Assembly: GCA_030323885.1 (NCBI GenBank)
Contig: CM059192.1
Location: forward strand, 60,567,593-60,631,592
Length of the DNA: 64,000 nt
DNA from: Branchipolynoe longqiensis
Taxonomy: Eukaryota; Annelida; Polychaeta; Phyllodocida; Polynoidae
Direction of reading: 5' to 3'
Shown: one piece after another, positions 1 through 11,934 of the stretch
Position numbering within the stretch: position 1 is the first letter of the stretch
How the letters are laid out: each line of letters opens with the position of its first letter
Program-made: the position numbers and the translations under genes
The notes under the pieces: model-generated
Databases searched by the model: none
What the model was told of the DNA's origin: nothing
The model's input: only the letters and a program-made list of their open reading frames with translations

Positions 1-890
1 TAAAAAGGAATGTGACTTTTGTCTTCCTATGAGTAACAACATTCGTAGTTTCCCACATTCGTGACCCACTGCCTGGGTTAACATGCCACAGGCAACGAAC
101 AGTAATATTCACTGGCATAGTTTTATTCCTAGATCAATTGAATGTTTTCCAAACATGACATTTACACCGGGGTTCTCTGTGCTGCCACGTAGCGGATTCC
201 CAGATGTTGTCGCACAGAGTTCTTCATTGCACTGAACCTAAATCAGAATGTAAAGCAAGACTCGTACCACATTTGGTCACCAGGAACTATGTGTTTCAGG
301 TTCCAGAGTGGTTTTAATGTGTGGCGCCTATAACAGAAGATAGGACTGTGAAGGATCCTAACCCATTTCTAGGCGGATAAACACGCCGGGCTCAGCTCCA
401 GTCCTTCCTCAGGAACCAGCAGACAGTAGCTCAGAATACACGTCTCAGTAACTGTCGTTTGTACCAAGATGGTCGTGTCGTGCCATTACACGCCGATAAT
501 ACAGCATATAAACACGATGGGTCCTGAAGGCGTGGGTGGTCGACTGTAAGGCTGGTAGCTGCGTTGCCTCGTGTTGACGTCATCAGGCCGCCATGCCACT
601 ACGTCACGTGGTCACTTGGTGCGTTCCTCCCAATCCACAGCGTTGCCCCAAGCCTCGCCCCCGGCCTCTGCTGCTGCTTCACGGGACTCGCAAACAGCAA
701 TGTTCCCCTCCTTCAGTTGAATTTTAAACCTGTAATCTACAGTTGCTTCATGAAAGCACGTGGTGTACAAGTAGGTTAGAAGTCACATAGTGGGGTTTTT
801 AAATTGTGTGAGAAGTGACACGTGTGCGGTCTATACAGTAACATGATGCTGACAGTCCATCTGGTTCACATGCTTGGTTTTCATATGAGA
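1..890. other. Non-coding, apparently unique sequence
   Basis: I see no convincing gene or repeat here. Short open frames have no recognisable domain. Composition is mixed, with a somewhat GC-rich patch near 560-680. Confidence 0.5.
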
Positions 891-947
891 GTACCGTCCT
901 GATATGACCATATATGTGCTAGGACGTAAAACCCCAACAAACAAACG
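891..947 (+). repeat. SINE tail fragment
   Basis: This is a 3' fragment of the SINE family seen in full at 57064-57377. It shows the CCGTCCTGATATGACC block, then GTGCTAGGACGTAAAACC and a CAACAAACAAAC end. The tRNA-like head is missing. Family assignment rests on comparison with the other copies in this window. Confidence 0.7.
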
Positions 948-1867
948 CATTACAGTAAAGAGCAGAATTCTCCAAAGAATTATCGCCTTGACTGCTTATT
1001 GCTTAGTATTCGTTTTAAACAGAAATATTAAGACAAAGGACTGAATTCTAAAATAATGTTTCTCTTAAATGACAACTTTGGATTGTATTGCATATTGATA
1101 AATCCCTGTCGTCATTTTATTAGTTGAATCTTCAGGAAGACAGAAAACACCTAATTATATCTGCTTGTTAAAATTTCATTCAGATAATAAAGTTGACTAA
1201 TTAACTTGTCTCACGCCGAGAAGTGTTCTTGCCAAGAATTGCCTATTTATGCATCATACGAAGATAATAATTTATTATTAATCCACACGAACCAGAGTTC
1301 ACAATGGCACCTTACCGTTTAAAATGACGGCTCTATCTTTACAGAAAAAAAAGGCTTCCTTTCTTCTGTTCTTTTAAAAGAAAGCAATTGTGAATTAAGG
1401 AGATATTAACCTCGTTTATTTGATACAGGACGATGTGTAGAAAAACAAAGCGCGTCCATTACCCTGTAGATATTTCTCATGACTTAAATTGTATATGAGG
1501 TCATATACTGCGCCTGCTGCTGTTCTGTGCTCCTAGATTTCAGTCGATAAAAGATTCTTATACACACAAAATAACAGGCAGTCTGCGTTAAGCTTAGGGT
1601 CTACTATTGCCTGATTCAAGTAGTATTTTTAAATGGACACAACACACAAATTTATTTTGGAGGGACTTGGAATGCGAGATACAATTTATTAAAGGTAAAA
1701 TAAAAGCCTTACAAGAGGATACACATTTGCATCTTTTGTTTACACACACATATATATATATATCTATATAATATAGGGGTATATACTTGATTTAATGGGA
1801 AGAGAGAGAACAGTGGAAAATGGTTCAATTTGTTTGTTATTTAAAATATTTAAGTGAGTTGCTCATA
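948..1867. other. AT-rich non-coding sequence
   Basis: No gene-like frame. There is a short AT dinucleotide run near 1749-1772. Nothing else stands out. Confidence 0.5.
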
Positions 1868-2011
1868 CAGTAAAACCTCTCTAACCGACCACCTCCACAA
1901 ATCGAGCACTCCCCTATATTGATCGCTTTATTTGTAACCATATTCAAACTCCATAAACCGACCACCTGCATAAATGGACCTCTTAAATGTCGATTTAGAG
2001 AGGTTTTACTG
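1868..2011. mobile_element. pogo/Tigger-like MITE
   Basis: This is a 144-bp element with perfect 17-bp terminal inverted repeats, CAGTAAAACCTCTCTAA, which continue imperfectly inward. It is flanked by TA on both sides (1866-1867 and 2012-2013), the target duplication of Tc1/mariner/pogo elements. The CAGTAAAACCTC end resembles pogo/Tigger ends. It has no coding capacity. The open frame on the minus strand at 1837-2109 only reads through the element and is not a gene. Confidence 0.8.
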
Positions 2012-2834
2012 TAGTTGTATTTGATTCTATGGGAGACGATTCTGGCATGATAGTATATATATGTAATACAATATAAGTGTGGGTTCATATGGTGGATAAG
2101 GTGGTACATCCCTGCCTGATGTTATGAGAATCCTCTCCCACCCCACTCATATCCCCCACCTACCCCACATCGCTCCTCATTCACCCCCCCTCCCCCCAAA
2201 CCCCATTCCTGGGCCCCTACCCTACCTCGTCTGTTTAAATTAAAAACAACCAACAACACCTAGTGACGTGCTCTATATTACCCGGGTACCAGTGCGATCG
2301 TGGTGGCTGTGGTGCGGGGTGGTTTCGGGCGTTCTGGTTGGTTGTTGGTTACTATGACGTCACAGTGCCGGATTGCGGTATCCGCCGTGCGTGAATGATG
2401 TGGGTTTAACCGGATTAATGCCCACCCGGAGGACACTGTCAACCAAACTATCTCCTCCCACGGGACGGCCTCGGGGCGCCGATGGATTCACAAGCTGGAA
2501 GCTCGGCTCATGCTCCGCGACATTACGTCTAGTATATCACCACCATATGGGGTCATGAAAAGCGTTTCCAGTGAATTATCCATCGATACATACGGATATG
2601 GTTATTGGTAGTATCTATGACCGATAATTTCACAGGTGCACGAGAGGGGAATCCTGATTCCTGATGAACGATTTGATCCGGGTCCAGTTATAACTTATAT
2701 TATAATGTGAGGTGGTCTTAAATATTGATCACATAAAGCGGCTTTAGGCATTTTTGTTTCGGTCCCTCTCCAAAATATGACTAAGGAATGTGTAGTAATC
2801 CACTTCTGTCAAGTTCTGTTACTGCTGAAGCCTA
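2012..2834. other. Non-coding sequence with C-rich patch
   Basis: A cytosine-rich stretch lies at about 2135-2230. The rest has no recognisable gene or repeat. Confidence 0.45.
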
Positions 2835-3955
2835 CTAACCCGCCGCCACCGTCCAACCGCCGCCACTCTCCACCCGCCGGCCCAAACCCCACCACCGGCC
2901 ACCACCCTCCAACCGCCGCCATCCTCCACCCGCCGGCCCAAACCCCGCCACCCACCCGCCACCACCCTCCAAGAGCCGCCACTCTCCACCCGCCGGCCCA
3001 AACCCCGCCACCCGCCGCCACCCTCCAATCGCCGCCATCCTCCACCCACCGGCCCAAACCCCGCCACCCGCTGCCACCCTCCAACCACTGCCATCCTCCA
3101 CCTGCCGGCCCAAACCCCACCACCGGCCACCACCCTCAAACCGCCGCCATCCTCTACCCACCGGCCCAAACCCCGCCACCCGCTGCCACCCTCCAACTGC
3201 CACCACTCTCCACCCGCTGGCCCAAACCCCACCACCCGCTGCCACCCTCCAACCGCCGCCATCCTCCACCCGCCGGCCCAAACCCCTCCACCCGCCGCCA
3301 CCCTCAAACCACTGCCATCCTCCACCCACCGGCCCAAACCCCACCACCCTCCAACCGCCGCCATCCTCCACCCGCCAGCCCAAACCCCGCCACCTGCCAC
3401 CACCCTCCAACCGCCGCCATCCTCCACCCGCTGGCCCAAACCCCACCACCCACCACCCTCCAACCGCCGCCATCCTCCACCCGCCGGCCCAAACCCTGCC
3501 ACCCGCCGGCACCCTCCAACCGCCGCCATCCTCCACCCGCTGGCCCAAACCCCGCCACCGGCCGCCACCCTCCAACCACTGCCATCCTCCACCTGCTGGC
3601 CCAAACCCCGCCACCCGCCACCACCGTCCAACCGACGCCACTCTCCACCCGCCGTCCCAAACCCCGCCACCCACCGCCACCCTCCAAAAGCCACCATCTC
3701 CACCCGCCGGCCCAAACCCCGCCACCCGCCGCCACCCTCCAACCGCTGCCATCCTCCACCCGCCAGCCCAAACCCCGCCACCTGCCGCCACCCTCCAACC
3801 GCCGCCACTCTCCACTTGCCGGCCCAAACCCCGCCACCCGCCGCCACCCTCCAAGAGCCGCCACTCTCCACCCGCCGGCCCAAACCCCGCCACCCGCCGC
3901 CACCCTCCAACCGCCGCCTTCCTCCACCCGCCGGCCTAAAATCCACCACTCCATA
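2835..3955. repeat. 56-bp GC-rich minisatellite
   Basis: About 20 tandem copies of a unit near 56 bp, built around CCCAAACCCCGCCACC and CCTCCAACCGCCGCCATCC. Copies vary by substitution and by 4-bp indels. Because the C-rich strand has few stop codons, long proline-rich frames (plus strand 2777-4216) and glycine/tryptophan-rich frames (minus strand 2819-4138) arise in several frames at once. These are by-products of the array. The G-rich minus strand could form G-quadruplexes (inference). Confidence 0.9.
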
Positions 3956-4413
3956 CACCACCCGAAACCCCACCACCCGTCGGCCACCCTCCACACCCTG
4001 CCATCCACCACCAACCACCCACCATCCGGCACTTGCGCCCGCTACTACAAGCCATCCACCACTCGCCGCCGCCCGCCTCCCGCCGCCCGCTGCCCGCCGC
4101 CCGCCGCTCGCCGCCCGGCTGGCAGACTGCGCGGACATACAACACGGCCGTTAAGTGTAGTGGCGCTCCGAGTAGGCGCTGGTCGTGCCGCTACCCGCTT
4201 GTCGGAGCACGCTTAATTCAAGTGGACGGCCGTTACCCCGGACGGACAGTTGCCGGGTTCGTGGCGGGCTGCTGGCCGGGAGGACGTTTTGAGGAGGGAG
4301 TCCTCCAGTCGGTGCATACACGAGGAGGGCACGGCCGCATGTCACGTGACGCGCTCACCTGTGCGCGGGGAGACCTCGTTCTCAGCTCAGGTAGGCACCG
4401 TCAGTATAATTCG
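3956..4413. other. GC-rich flank of the 56-bp array
   Basis: CCGCCCGC-type simple sequence runs to about 4125, then mixed GC-rich DNA follows. A CpG-island-like promoter cannot be excluded, but no adjoining coding exon is visible. Confidence 0.4.
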
Positions 4414-4880
4414 CACCCGGGGCGTAATCGATTAATCAACTCGGGTCACCCGAGCCACTTTTTGACGCATGCGCACATCCTATGGACTCAGATCAAATAA
4501 TTGAATACGCTTCTCCACGCTCTGGGTGAAAAAAATGCTGGCTTAATCCCAAACTTTTTTTATAACTACAGCAAAATAGGATTTAAAGAATTTTATGATT
4601 GCATAGTTTAGTTATATTTCCATTTCATTAATCTGTGTTATTACCAATAAAAAACATGTAGGACTGGTACTGGTAGCTAATATCCTGCAGGACGGTACCA
4701 GCACAAATTTTACGTCATCGTTCCTAGCAAACCCCAGCCAAGAGGTGGGTTACTGAGGTTGGGTCGTTTTGCACACAGCACATGTTTTTGTCAACTCCAC
4801 TCGCGGTGTTCGATTTTAAATTCAAGCAACTCGGATGATCCGAATCGCCCGGGTCGTGTTAATCGATTACGCCCCCGGTG
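4414..4880. mobile_element. Non-autonomous TIR element, unclassified
   Basis: The two ends are inverted copies: CACCCGGGGCGTAATCGATT on the left and its near-complement at 4850-4880. The similarity extends about 40 bp inward with scattered mismatches, including a CTCGGGTCACCCGAG-like palindrome at 4439-4453. The roughly 400-bp interior has no coding frame. I could not define a clear target-site duplication, so the superfamily is open. Confidence 0.55.
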
Positions 4881-5713
4881 TGTGTAAACCAGTTGCCGAA
4901 CGGAGGGCGGGAGAGAGGGGGGGGGGGGCTAGTGTGTCGGCTTTGGCTGCCATTGTCTTGTATGTGTACCGAAAGACAGATAAAGAAACTTTTGTGAATA
5001 TAACCAGCCATACCATGCCACACTGACAATGCTCAGTCCCGCAGTGTTGCCCCACGGGGTGGCTGGTTTCAATGCGACGATGTGCACGTGTGGGTGTATA
5101 GCACACGCGAGACGCACACCTTGCTTCCCGTGTACAGTGCTGCCCTCAGCCGTCAGGCAACCGCAGCCTCTGTATTTATGTCACTTAAACTGTTGTTACA
5201 TTTGATTAAACAATGAAATAAGCTGAAATAAACCTGAAAGGGTGTGCATAGGGCAGTAGCCGACGCATCCAAAGTTGACCTGATGCATACTTCGATGCAT
5301 ATACTCCGCACCCAGGGCGCTCAAGATGAAGCAAGTAGTATTGCGAGATGATGATAGCGCATATAACATGATAACGATATCCCATTTAAAATATACGAGC
5401 ATAATATATTATACCGCACACCAATGCACGCCTGACTGCCATCCGACACATGTAGTAACTAGTATATTGTAGGAGACGACTGATTGATTGGTGTCAAAAC
5501 ACAACAGCTGTTGCAATGAATTATTCATGTTACCTCGTAACATGTACAATTGTCCTAGATCTTCCACAATAACTAAACTGTACAAGTGTTCCTGTATAAC
5601 CTCTATCACAGTATATGGCCACACATGAAAACCATGACATCGCAGACGCCCTATTCCAGGCCTTCACCCGGTGATGGCAATATTCGCACTGAAGCTAGGC
5701 ACACTTGTATTAC
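4881..5713. other. Non-coding, apparently unique sequence
   Basis: It contains a short poly-G run at 4919-4927. No gene, domain or repeat family is recognisable. Confidence 0.45.
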
Positions 5714-6098
5714 CGCATGCGGTGGCCGATTCGTGCGGAGGGTCGGGGGTTCTAATCCCGGCTGAGTCAAACCAATGATTGACTTACTACCGTGTTAATA
5801 TTACCAAGCCTGGTGCTCGACAATGCTAAGGCAGGGAGATGACTGGTTAGCACAGTATTAGGATAAAGTGACTGAGTTGGATATCACGTCATGGTACCGG
5901 TGGCCTGGTTTCCCAGTGGAGCAACACTATGAAGTCGCCATGAATGCATGCTGCCACAAATCGATGCCCATCCTGATGTAACGAGAGGTCCGGCGTTCTG
6001 AGTACCAACAAATGAACTTAGGTTCGCAAACAAATAATTGAACTGATATGACGACAGATGATACGAGGACGCAAACCCCAAACCAAACACACATGTAT
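5714..6098 (+). repeat. tRNA-derived SINE, diverged full-length copy
   Basis: The head has an A-box-like GGTGGCCGATTCGTGCGGAG and a B-box-like GGGTTCTAATCCC, followed by GAGTCAAACCAATGA. The body shares TGACTGAGTTGGATATCACG, GTTTCCCAGTGGAGCA and GTCGCCATGAATGC with the copy at 57064. The tail is recognisable near 6043-6090 (GATATGACG, then AGGACGCAAACCCCAAACC), so an extra segment of about 60 bp separates body and tail. An RNA polymerase III origin is known for this class of element. Confidence 0.75.
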
Positions 6099-6805
6099 TA
6101 AAGGAGATGCGTGGCAATTGCAAAGTCCTGCAAACCGTTCATCCATAACCAACAGTCCTTTTGACATTTTCGAATTATAAAATAAAACAATCGTTCAAGA
6201 AAAATCTACGAGTATTTTGCTATGCTGAGAATGCTTCCAGGTGGCTGAATCAAATTATCACCAGGACGAGCCTTGAGATAAATCTAGTTCCAACATTTAT
6301 GAGTAGTGTCTACCGATACGTTTCGTACTGGTTGCTGATTGTATGCCAGATATCAGACCCATTCAATCATTGCACGTCAGTGTAGCGGGCTCTGTCCACA
6401 TACTTTGACGTGGCAGACTTTTATCGTCGTCACACTTCATCATATCAAATCTTAATTGCGGATACTATTATCGATACTCTTATCTGTAAATAAAGCTATT
6501 GTTATTTGTCGTTGAGGCAGCAACCTCCATACATCATCATCCCACTATTTACCAGCATTCCGATAGGGCCGAGATGAACGTCAACTCGAGAAGACTCTCC
6601 CACAACCAGTCATTACTTAAGGCACGCGCCCTAACTTTTAAGTACGTCGAAATGAGCGTCATTTAATACCCTCTCCGGTCATGAATTTGCCGGCTGAAAA
6701 CTTTTAGAAAAGTAATTGTGTATCAGTATATATAATATATAGTGTTTTGCTGAAAACGATAAATGAAGAAGATCAAGTGTCCACAGTTTAAATAATCTCT
6801 GCTTA
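6099..6805. other. Non-coding sequence left of the Harbinger pair
   Basis: No gene visible. The last three bases (TTA, 6803-6805) are the left target-site copy of the next element. Confidence 0.5.
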
Positions 6806-6999
6806 TGGGGCTGTCACATTATGGCGTATGGTGGCAGCGTATATAAAATGTACCGATAAAATTTGAAAAACATTGCGGGATGACGTATGGTGACCTTTGT
6901 GCACGCGTAATGTATGCGTAGCATATGCGAAGCGTGACCCGACGTAATCACGGCGTAAATTGAGTTGTTTTGACAGTTATGAGTGGCAGGGTGAGCGTA

Positions 7000-7075
7000 T
7001 GCGAAATGTATGAGCGATGTATGCAAAGCGTATGCGAAGCGTATGCGTAGTGTATGCAAAGCGTATGGTATCTCT
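7000..7075. repeat. Left subterminal GCGTATG repeats of copy 1
   Basis: A cluster of TATGCGAAGCGTATGCG-type units lies just upstream of the MADF gene; further single motifs occur from 6826. In Harbinger elements subterminal repeats are plausible binding sites for the Myb/MADF partner or the transposase. That role is inferred here. Confidence 0.6.
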
Positions 7076-7104
7076 CCGAGGTCAGGGGTGGGTGGCCGCC
7101 TGGG

Positions 7105-7110
7105 TATAAT
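7105..7110 (+). promoter_or_regulatory. TATA-like box of the copy-1 MADF gene
   Basis: TATAAT lies about 40 bp upstream of the ATG at 7148. It sits at the position of the TATATAAA upstream of the intact homologue in copy 2. Confidence 0.5.
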
Positions 7111-7147
7111 TACACTGGAGCAGCAGCTCTCCCCTCACTCTACCACC

Positions 7148-9277
7148 ATGCCTGCTAAGAGGAACACCACTGCTACTGCTACTACTGCTGCTGCTGCTAC
7201 ACCAGCTTCCAGGGCTGCTGTCACCACTGGAGGAGGACTAGGCCGTGGGAGAGGCAGGAAGAAGCATACTTTGCCATGCTCGCCATCACCAGCCTCCTCA
7301 CCTAACCACTCACCTCACCACTCTCCACAACACCACTCTCCACAACACCACTCTCCACAACACCACTCTCCACAACACCACTCTCCACAACACCCCTCTC
7401 CATTGGAAGAGCTGGAGATGGAAGTGGAGACGCCAGTGGTGCCCCCGCTCCAGCTCTCCATCTCCTGCTTCTCGGGGCAGCTCACGGGCGTTGTCCGCTG
7501 CCTCCACCTCCAATGCCTCCACCTCAGCCTCCACCTGCACCTCTGGTCTGTCCTCTGCAAAGAAAAGGAGGGCAAAGAAGAGCGACACTTCTCTGTCGGT
7601 CTTCAAGGAGGAGTAGATGCTGGAGTTCCTCGAGGAAAACCCAGTCATCTGGAACGTCAAGCTGACCGACTACCGCCACACTGACAGGAAGGGGAAGATG
7701 TGGGAGGACCAGGCGAAGCTTCTGGGGATGACAGTGGTCCATCTCCAGAAGTGGTTCAAGTCACTCCGGGATACCAACACGCGGCTGCACAAGAAAAAGA
7801 GCGTGGACGGAGCAGCTGTCCTGACTGAGAGGGAGGAGTGGATCATGCTGAAGTTCGGTTTCCTGCGGTCCCTCGTCTCTGACTGGCCGGAGCCCTACAG
7901 AAATGTAAGTACATAATCTTTTATCCTTCTGACTAGTGTGGGCGTTAGGATTCTCGTAAAACCCTGATTATTCTGGAGAAGTCGACTAACCGATATATGT
8001 TATTTACATAAATAATCTTGGTAAATCAAGTTCTTTGTTGAATGTTATATGTTTGTTGTTTTTCTTTAACGTTGACTTGTTGCATTGTTATTGTTAAATC
8101 AAGAAGTCGACAATCGATATATGTTATTTGCATTAATAATCTTGATATATCAATTTTGTCATTTATTGTAAACTTTTTTTTCTTTATTGTTGACTTCTGT
8201 TGTCTTTTGTGCAAAGATTGATTTGCATTCATGTTACTTATGTTATTTTATTATTTTGTCTTGCAGGTGGCCGCTGCTATCGACGATGCGCATCACAACC
8301 TCAGCCTCAAGGAGAATGTGACCACGGATGTGGGCATGGGGATGGAGGAGGACCTTCCTGCCACTCCTCCCGCTACAGTCCGAGAGCGGGGAAAGGGGAA
8401 GGGGAAGCGGTCAGCCCAAGACGACGCGAACCTCCTCGCTGCCATCCAGAAGAGGTTTGACGAGTCTGGGGACATGCTGAAGGTCATGCAGCCCCCTCCT
8501 GCACCGGCGATGACGAAGCGCGTGGCTTTCGCGAACTATGTCCGCGACATGATCCTGACCATGCCGGAGGAGCGGTTTGTTGAGACCTGTGACCCAATCA
8601 ACCGGATGGTGTCACAGCATTTGGAGGGGCAAGGCCAACAAGTCGTATCTCCTGTGGCTGCGGTGGCTGCACCTGCTCCTGTGTCTGCAAGTGAGGCATA
8701 CCAGCCTCAACCCCACCAGTGGACTCACCAGCCACCACCGGCATCACCATGGGCATCTCAGACACAGGAGTATGTGCAGCGATACATGACGCAGCCGCAT
8801 CTTCCGCCTCACCCACGGCCACAGCCGCATCTTCCGCCTCTGCCTAAGCCACTGCCTTAACCTCTGCCGCTCCACTTGCGTCAGGAGCTGGTCCCGCCTC
8901 AGCCTCAACCTCAGTTGGCGCAATGGCCATCTGTGGCGACAGCGCAGCTGCCTGCCCAACTCTGGACAGTCGGCATGGCGGGCCACACCAGGGCCTCTCC
9001 AGGACTTGTTGCCCGGCCAGGTGGTGCTGCCACTCTCGGTGTGGCATGGCCGTCGCCTTCCCGTGTCGGTGCCGTGCCGAGCTCGACACCTACATGAGTC
9101 GCCCCCGTGACGGGAACATTGTCTGAGTCGGCCAGCCTGACATCTGATGGACTGTTGAACTTGTCAGGGCTGTCGGGGCTCTCAGGAGTGTTGGGGGTGT
9201 CCAACTTGGATCTCTTCCCCCAGTCAGCCACAACGTCACCAGCTGAAGGGGGCTCGGGGGGGACGCATGACAAGTGA
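7148..9277 (+). pseudogene. Harbinger MADF (Myb/SANT-like) DNA-binding gene, broken
   Basis: This is the homologue of the intact gene at 14410-16513. Exon 1 starts at 7148 (MPAKRNTT, then GLGRGRGRK). It has a five-residue HHSPQ repeat encoded by a 15-bp tandem repeat (about 7315-7402) and continues into a MADF domain with the pattern FLEENPVIWN, then KMWEDQ, then WFKSLRDTN. A GT-AG intron spans 7905-8266 in phase 0. Exon 2 encodes a proline/alanine-rich tail containing RVAFANYVRDMILTMPEERF. Damage: a frameshift near 7430-7460, an in-frame TAG at 7614-7616 directly before the MADF domain, and a premature stop at 8858-8860. Sequence beyond that stop, to about 9277, still matches the C-terminus of the copy-2 protein. 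It is unlikely to make a working protein. Confidence 0.85.
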
Positions 9278-9589
9278 TCATTTGTAGATATGTGTATATA
9301 TATGAAGATATGTAGTTATAGTGTAGATATGTAGATATGTAAATATGTAGATATGTAGTTATAGTTTGTAAAATGTATTGTTGTATTGTTTATCTTTGAA
9401 TGTTTGTATGCACATATGTATATATGTATATATGTTGACAAATGTCTTGTATAAATAAATATATTGTAAACTATAATTATTGTGTCCGCGCTCAATAATG
9501 CCATGCCATAATGTAATTGTTATAAATTAAAGTACAATTAAAGTAACATTGAAAATAAAGAATAATTATTATGAATATTAAGGACACAA

Positions 9590-9735
9590 GTCTCTACCCC
9601 CCTCACTCCCTCTCTCCCTCTCTCTCTCCCTCCCCTCTCTCCCTCTCTCTCTCCCTCTCTTCTCTTCTCTTCTCTCTCTCCCTCCCTCCCTCCCTTTCTC
9701 TCCCCCTTTCTGTCCCTGTCTCTCACCCTCTTTTT
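9590..9735. repeat. CT-rich simple repeat
   Basis: A polypyrimidine tract (CTCTCTCCCTCC-type) lies in the spacer between the two convergent genes of Harbinger copy 1. The corresponding tract in copy 2 is at 13912-14146 on the opposite strand, as expected from the inverted arrangement. Confidence 0.85.
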
Positions 9736-10064
9736 CCCTGTGTTCTTAACAGGGTTATGCTTTCAAAAGTGTAATTAATTTAAAAAGCGAGCAAATTCAT
9801 TACAAATACATTAACTAGATAACTGTAATTAGGGATCGAAAGAATATAACAGACATGTAAATTGGGTTTCGATATCTAAAAAATGATATCATTTATTTTA
9901 ATAGACATAAACATCTTACCATCTCATATAACAGTAGACATGTCACGACATAACAGACATGTAAATAAGCGATAACTGGACAGTGTAAAGAAAAGCACTT
10001 AAGTTTTCAAAAATAGATCATAACAGTACACATACACAGTGCATACAGACAGATACAATGTTTG

Positions 10065-11357
10065 TCAGATCATGCTGTCTTGCCATGACACTGCTCTGGC
10101 GGGCGAGACCACCCAGTCTTTCAGTAGATTGCACTGCTCCTTTCCTAGCTTGAACGCGGTGTTGGGATTAGTTGGAATGTCAATGTCTGGCAGGTTTGGG
10201 CCCTCTCGCCACGCTCCTGGGACAAAGTTATTGGTGCCAGTCTGGGGATTATCCAGCTGCATGTTCTGTAGGGCTGGGTCGCGCATCCTCATGAGGTTGT
10301 GCAGAACCATGCACATGTTAACCATGACCTTCACGGTGGAGGGGTGGTGCTGCATAGTGGTCAGCAGCACTTGGAAGCAGTTGGCTAGAATGCCAAAGGC
10401 ATTCTCCACCACTCTCCTAGCTCGGGACAGCAGGTAGTTGAACAGTCGCTCCTCATTGTTCAATCCCCTCATGCCGTATGTCTTCATCATGGTCGGCCGC
10501 AGGGTGAAGGCATCGTCACCGATGAGGAAATATGGCACATCCTTCTGGCCGTCCATGATGGGTTCAGGGTGCAGAAAGCCGATGGTGCCACCTTCAGTGC
10601 CCGCCTTCAACTCGGAGTCGTTGTAGATCTGGGCATCAGACGCAGAGCCCAAACCCCAAGATCTGCGCAGATAAACTTGTAGTCCACGTCTCCTAGTGCC
10701 AACAGGACCACGGAGTAAAACCCCTTGTAGTTGTAGTACAGCGACCTACTGTTTGGAGGGCACTGGCAGGCAATGTGCTTCCCATCCAGAGCGCCACAGG
10801 TTTGGGGGAAGTTCCACTTCTCTAAGAATAGGTCCGCGATGGCACGCCATCCTTCTGGAGTCGTCAGACACGTCATGACCTCGTCTATGTACTCGTCGAT
10901 GATGGCCTGACAGACTTCACGCACTATGAGCGACTGTGTTGTGGGGGACCCTCCACCCAAACTTCATTGACGAGTATTTGGTGCCAGATGCCAGGTGCCA
11001 CAGAGTAAGTGCAATCTTCAGTGCAGGCTCGAGCGGCACTCAGAATGTTTTTTTTTTTTTTTCAATCCTCGGTCGCACTCGCGCCACAATCTCGTCAAAC
11101 AACTGGGGAGGCATCCGCATTAAGTTCACAAACAACGCGGTGTCCTCGCTGCAGAGCTCGACCATCAGCTTGTCATACAAGCCAAACTGTGGCCACCTCC
11201 CAATCCAGGGTCTGACCCACACTGTGCGCCGCCGCTGCCTTCTCCTTCTCCTTTCAAGACGGGCCGCCAGAAGAACGATGAGGTAGAGACCTAGCTCATG
11301 CTTGATATAGGGCAATTCTGTACCGATACTGGAACTGTATTTGGAGTGCCTGGACAT
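10065..11357 (-). pseudogene. PIF/Harbinger DDE transposase, frameshifted
   Basis: This matches the 434-residue transposase of copy 2 along its whole length. The N-terminal third is open from 11357 (basic RRRRRQRRRTVWVRPWIG segment). The frame is then lost at a run of 15 T on the plus strand (11048-11062); copy 2 has 7 A at the equivalent place. A second open block (about 10960-10652) holds the first catalytic Asp in CGALDGKHIACQ. A further frameshift near 10650 leads into the last block, which holds SASDAQIY (second Asp) and RVVENAFGILAN (Glu). The catalytic triad is thus still recognisable but split over three frames. The predicted product is non-functional. Confidence 0.9.
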
Positions 11358-11409
11358 CCATCCTGTCTGAGCAGCAGAGCCGGACTGACAGAAGAAGCCT
11401 TGCGATGCC

Positions 11410-11417
11410 TATTTATA
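11410..11417 (-). promoter_or_regulatory. TATA box of the copy-1 transposase pseudogene
   Basis: TATAAATA on the minus strand lies about 55 bp upstream of the ATG at 11357. This matches the spacing of the TATATAAA to ATG in copy 2. Confidence 0.55.
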
Positions 11418-11419
11418 CC

Positions 11420-11800
11420 GAGAGTATACGCCGGGCATACACTGCACATACGCTAGGAGTATGCTCAAATACGTTACATGCTGAAGGAGCGGTTTTAGCG
11501 TATGCATAACATATGCCGGCGTATGTATAGCGTATGCACAACGTGCATACGCTATACATACACGTATGAGCAGCGTATGAGCCTTATGTCACCATACGCT
11601 GGAATTCTTTTAGCATGCACAAAAGTTTTCGGACGGATGCGCGTATGACGGCGTATGATGGGATACGCCGGGCATATACGACGTATGCGAAGCGTATGCG
11701 AAGCATATGCGAAGCATATGCGAAGTGTATGCATAGTGTATGACGGCGTATGACAGCATATGTGATGCAAACCGTTACGCCGGCATACGCTTACGCCATA
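11420..11800. repeat. Right subterminal GCGTATG array of copy 1
   Basis: About 380 bp densely packed with GCGTATG/CATACGC motifs in both orientations, including a run of GCGAAGCGTATGCGAAGCAT units at about 11688-11730. It lies between the transposase promoter and the right TIR. Confidence 0.8.
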
Positions 11801-11821
11801 CGCCGTAGTGTGACAGCCCCT

Positions 11822-11918
11822 TTAATCAACAATTGTGATCAGTCAAATGATCAGACAAGTTGAAGCAGGCCTTTGATATTCAACCAAATTTGAGTGAAAT
11901 CCGATGAGGTTGATGTTA
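11822..11918. other. Spacer between the two Harbinger elements
   Basis: This contains the right TTA of copy 1 (11822-11824), 91 bp of unrelated DNA and the left TTA of copy 2 (11916-11918). It is presumably host sequence or an older repeat into which both elements inserted. Confidence 0.7.
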
Positions 11919-11934
11919 AGGCCCTGTCACATTA

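Larger units (their letters stand above)
6806..11821. mobile_element. PIF/Harbinger transposon, copy 1 (decayed)
   Basis: This 5.0-kb DNA transposon has ends reading GGGGCTGTCACATTATGGCG on the left and GGGGCTGTCACACTACGGCG on the right (complement). TTA lies on both sides (6803-6805, 11822-11824), matching the TWA target of PIF/Harbinger. Inside are a MADF-type gene on the plus strand and a DDE transposase gene on the minus strand, pointing at each other. Both genes are broken. Both ends carry many GCGTATG-type motifs. A CT-rich tract (9590-9735) lies between the gene 3' ends, just as in copy 2. The element lies in reverse orientation relative to copy 2, 91 bp away. Confidence 0.92.

Noticed and set aside
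2777..4216. 479-residue Pro/His-rich open frame
   Set aside because: It follows the 56-bp minisatellite. Equally long frames exist on the minus strand in other frames, so openness comes from composition.
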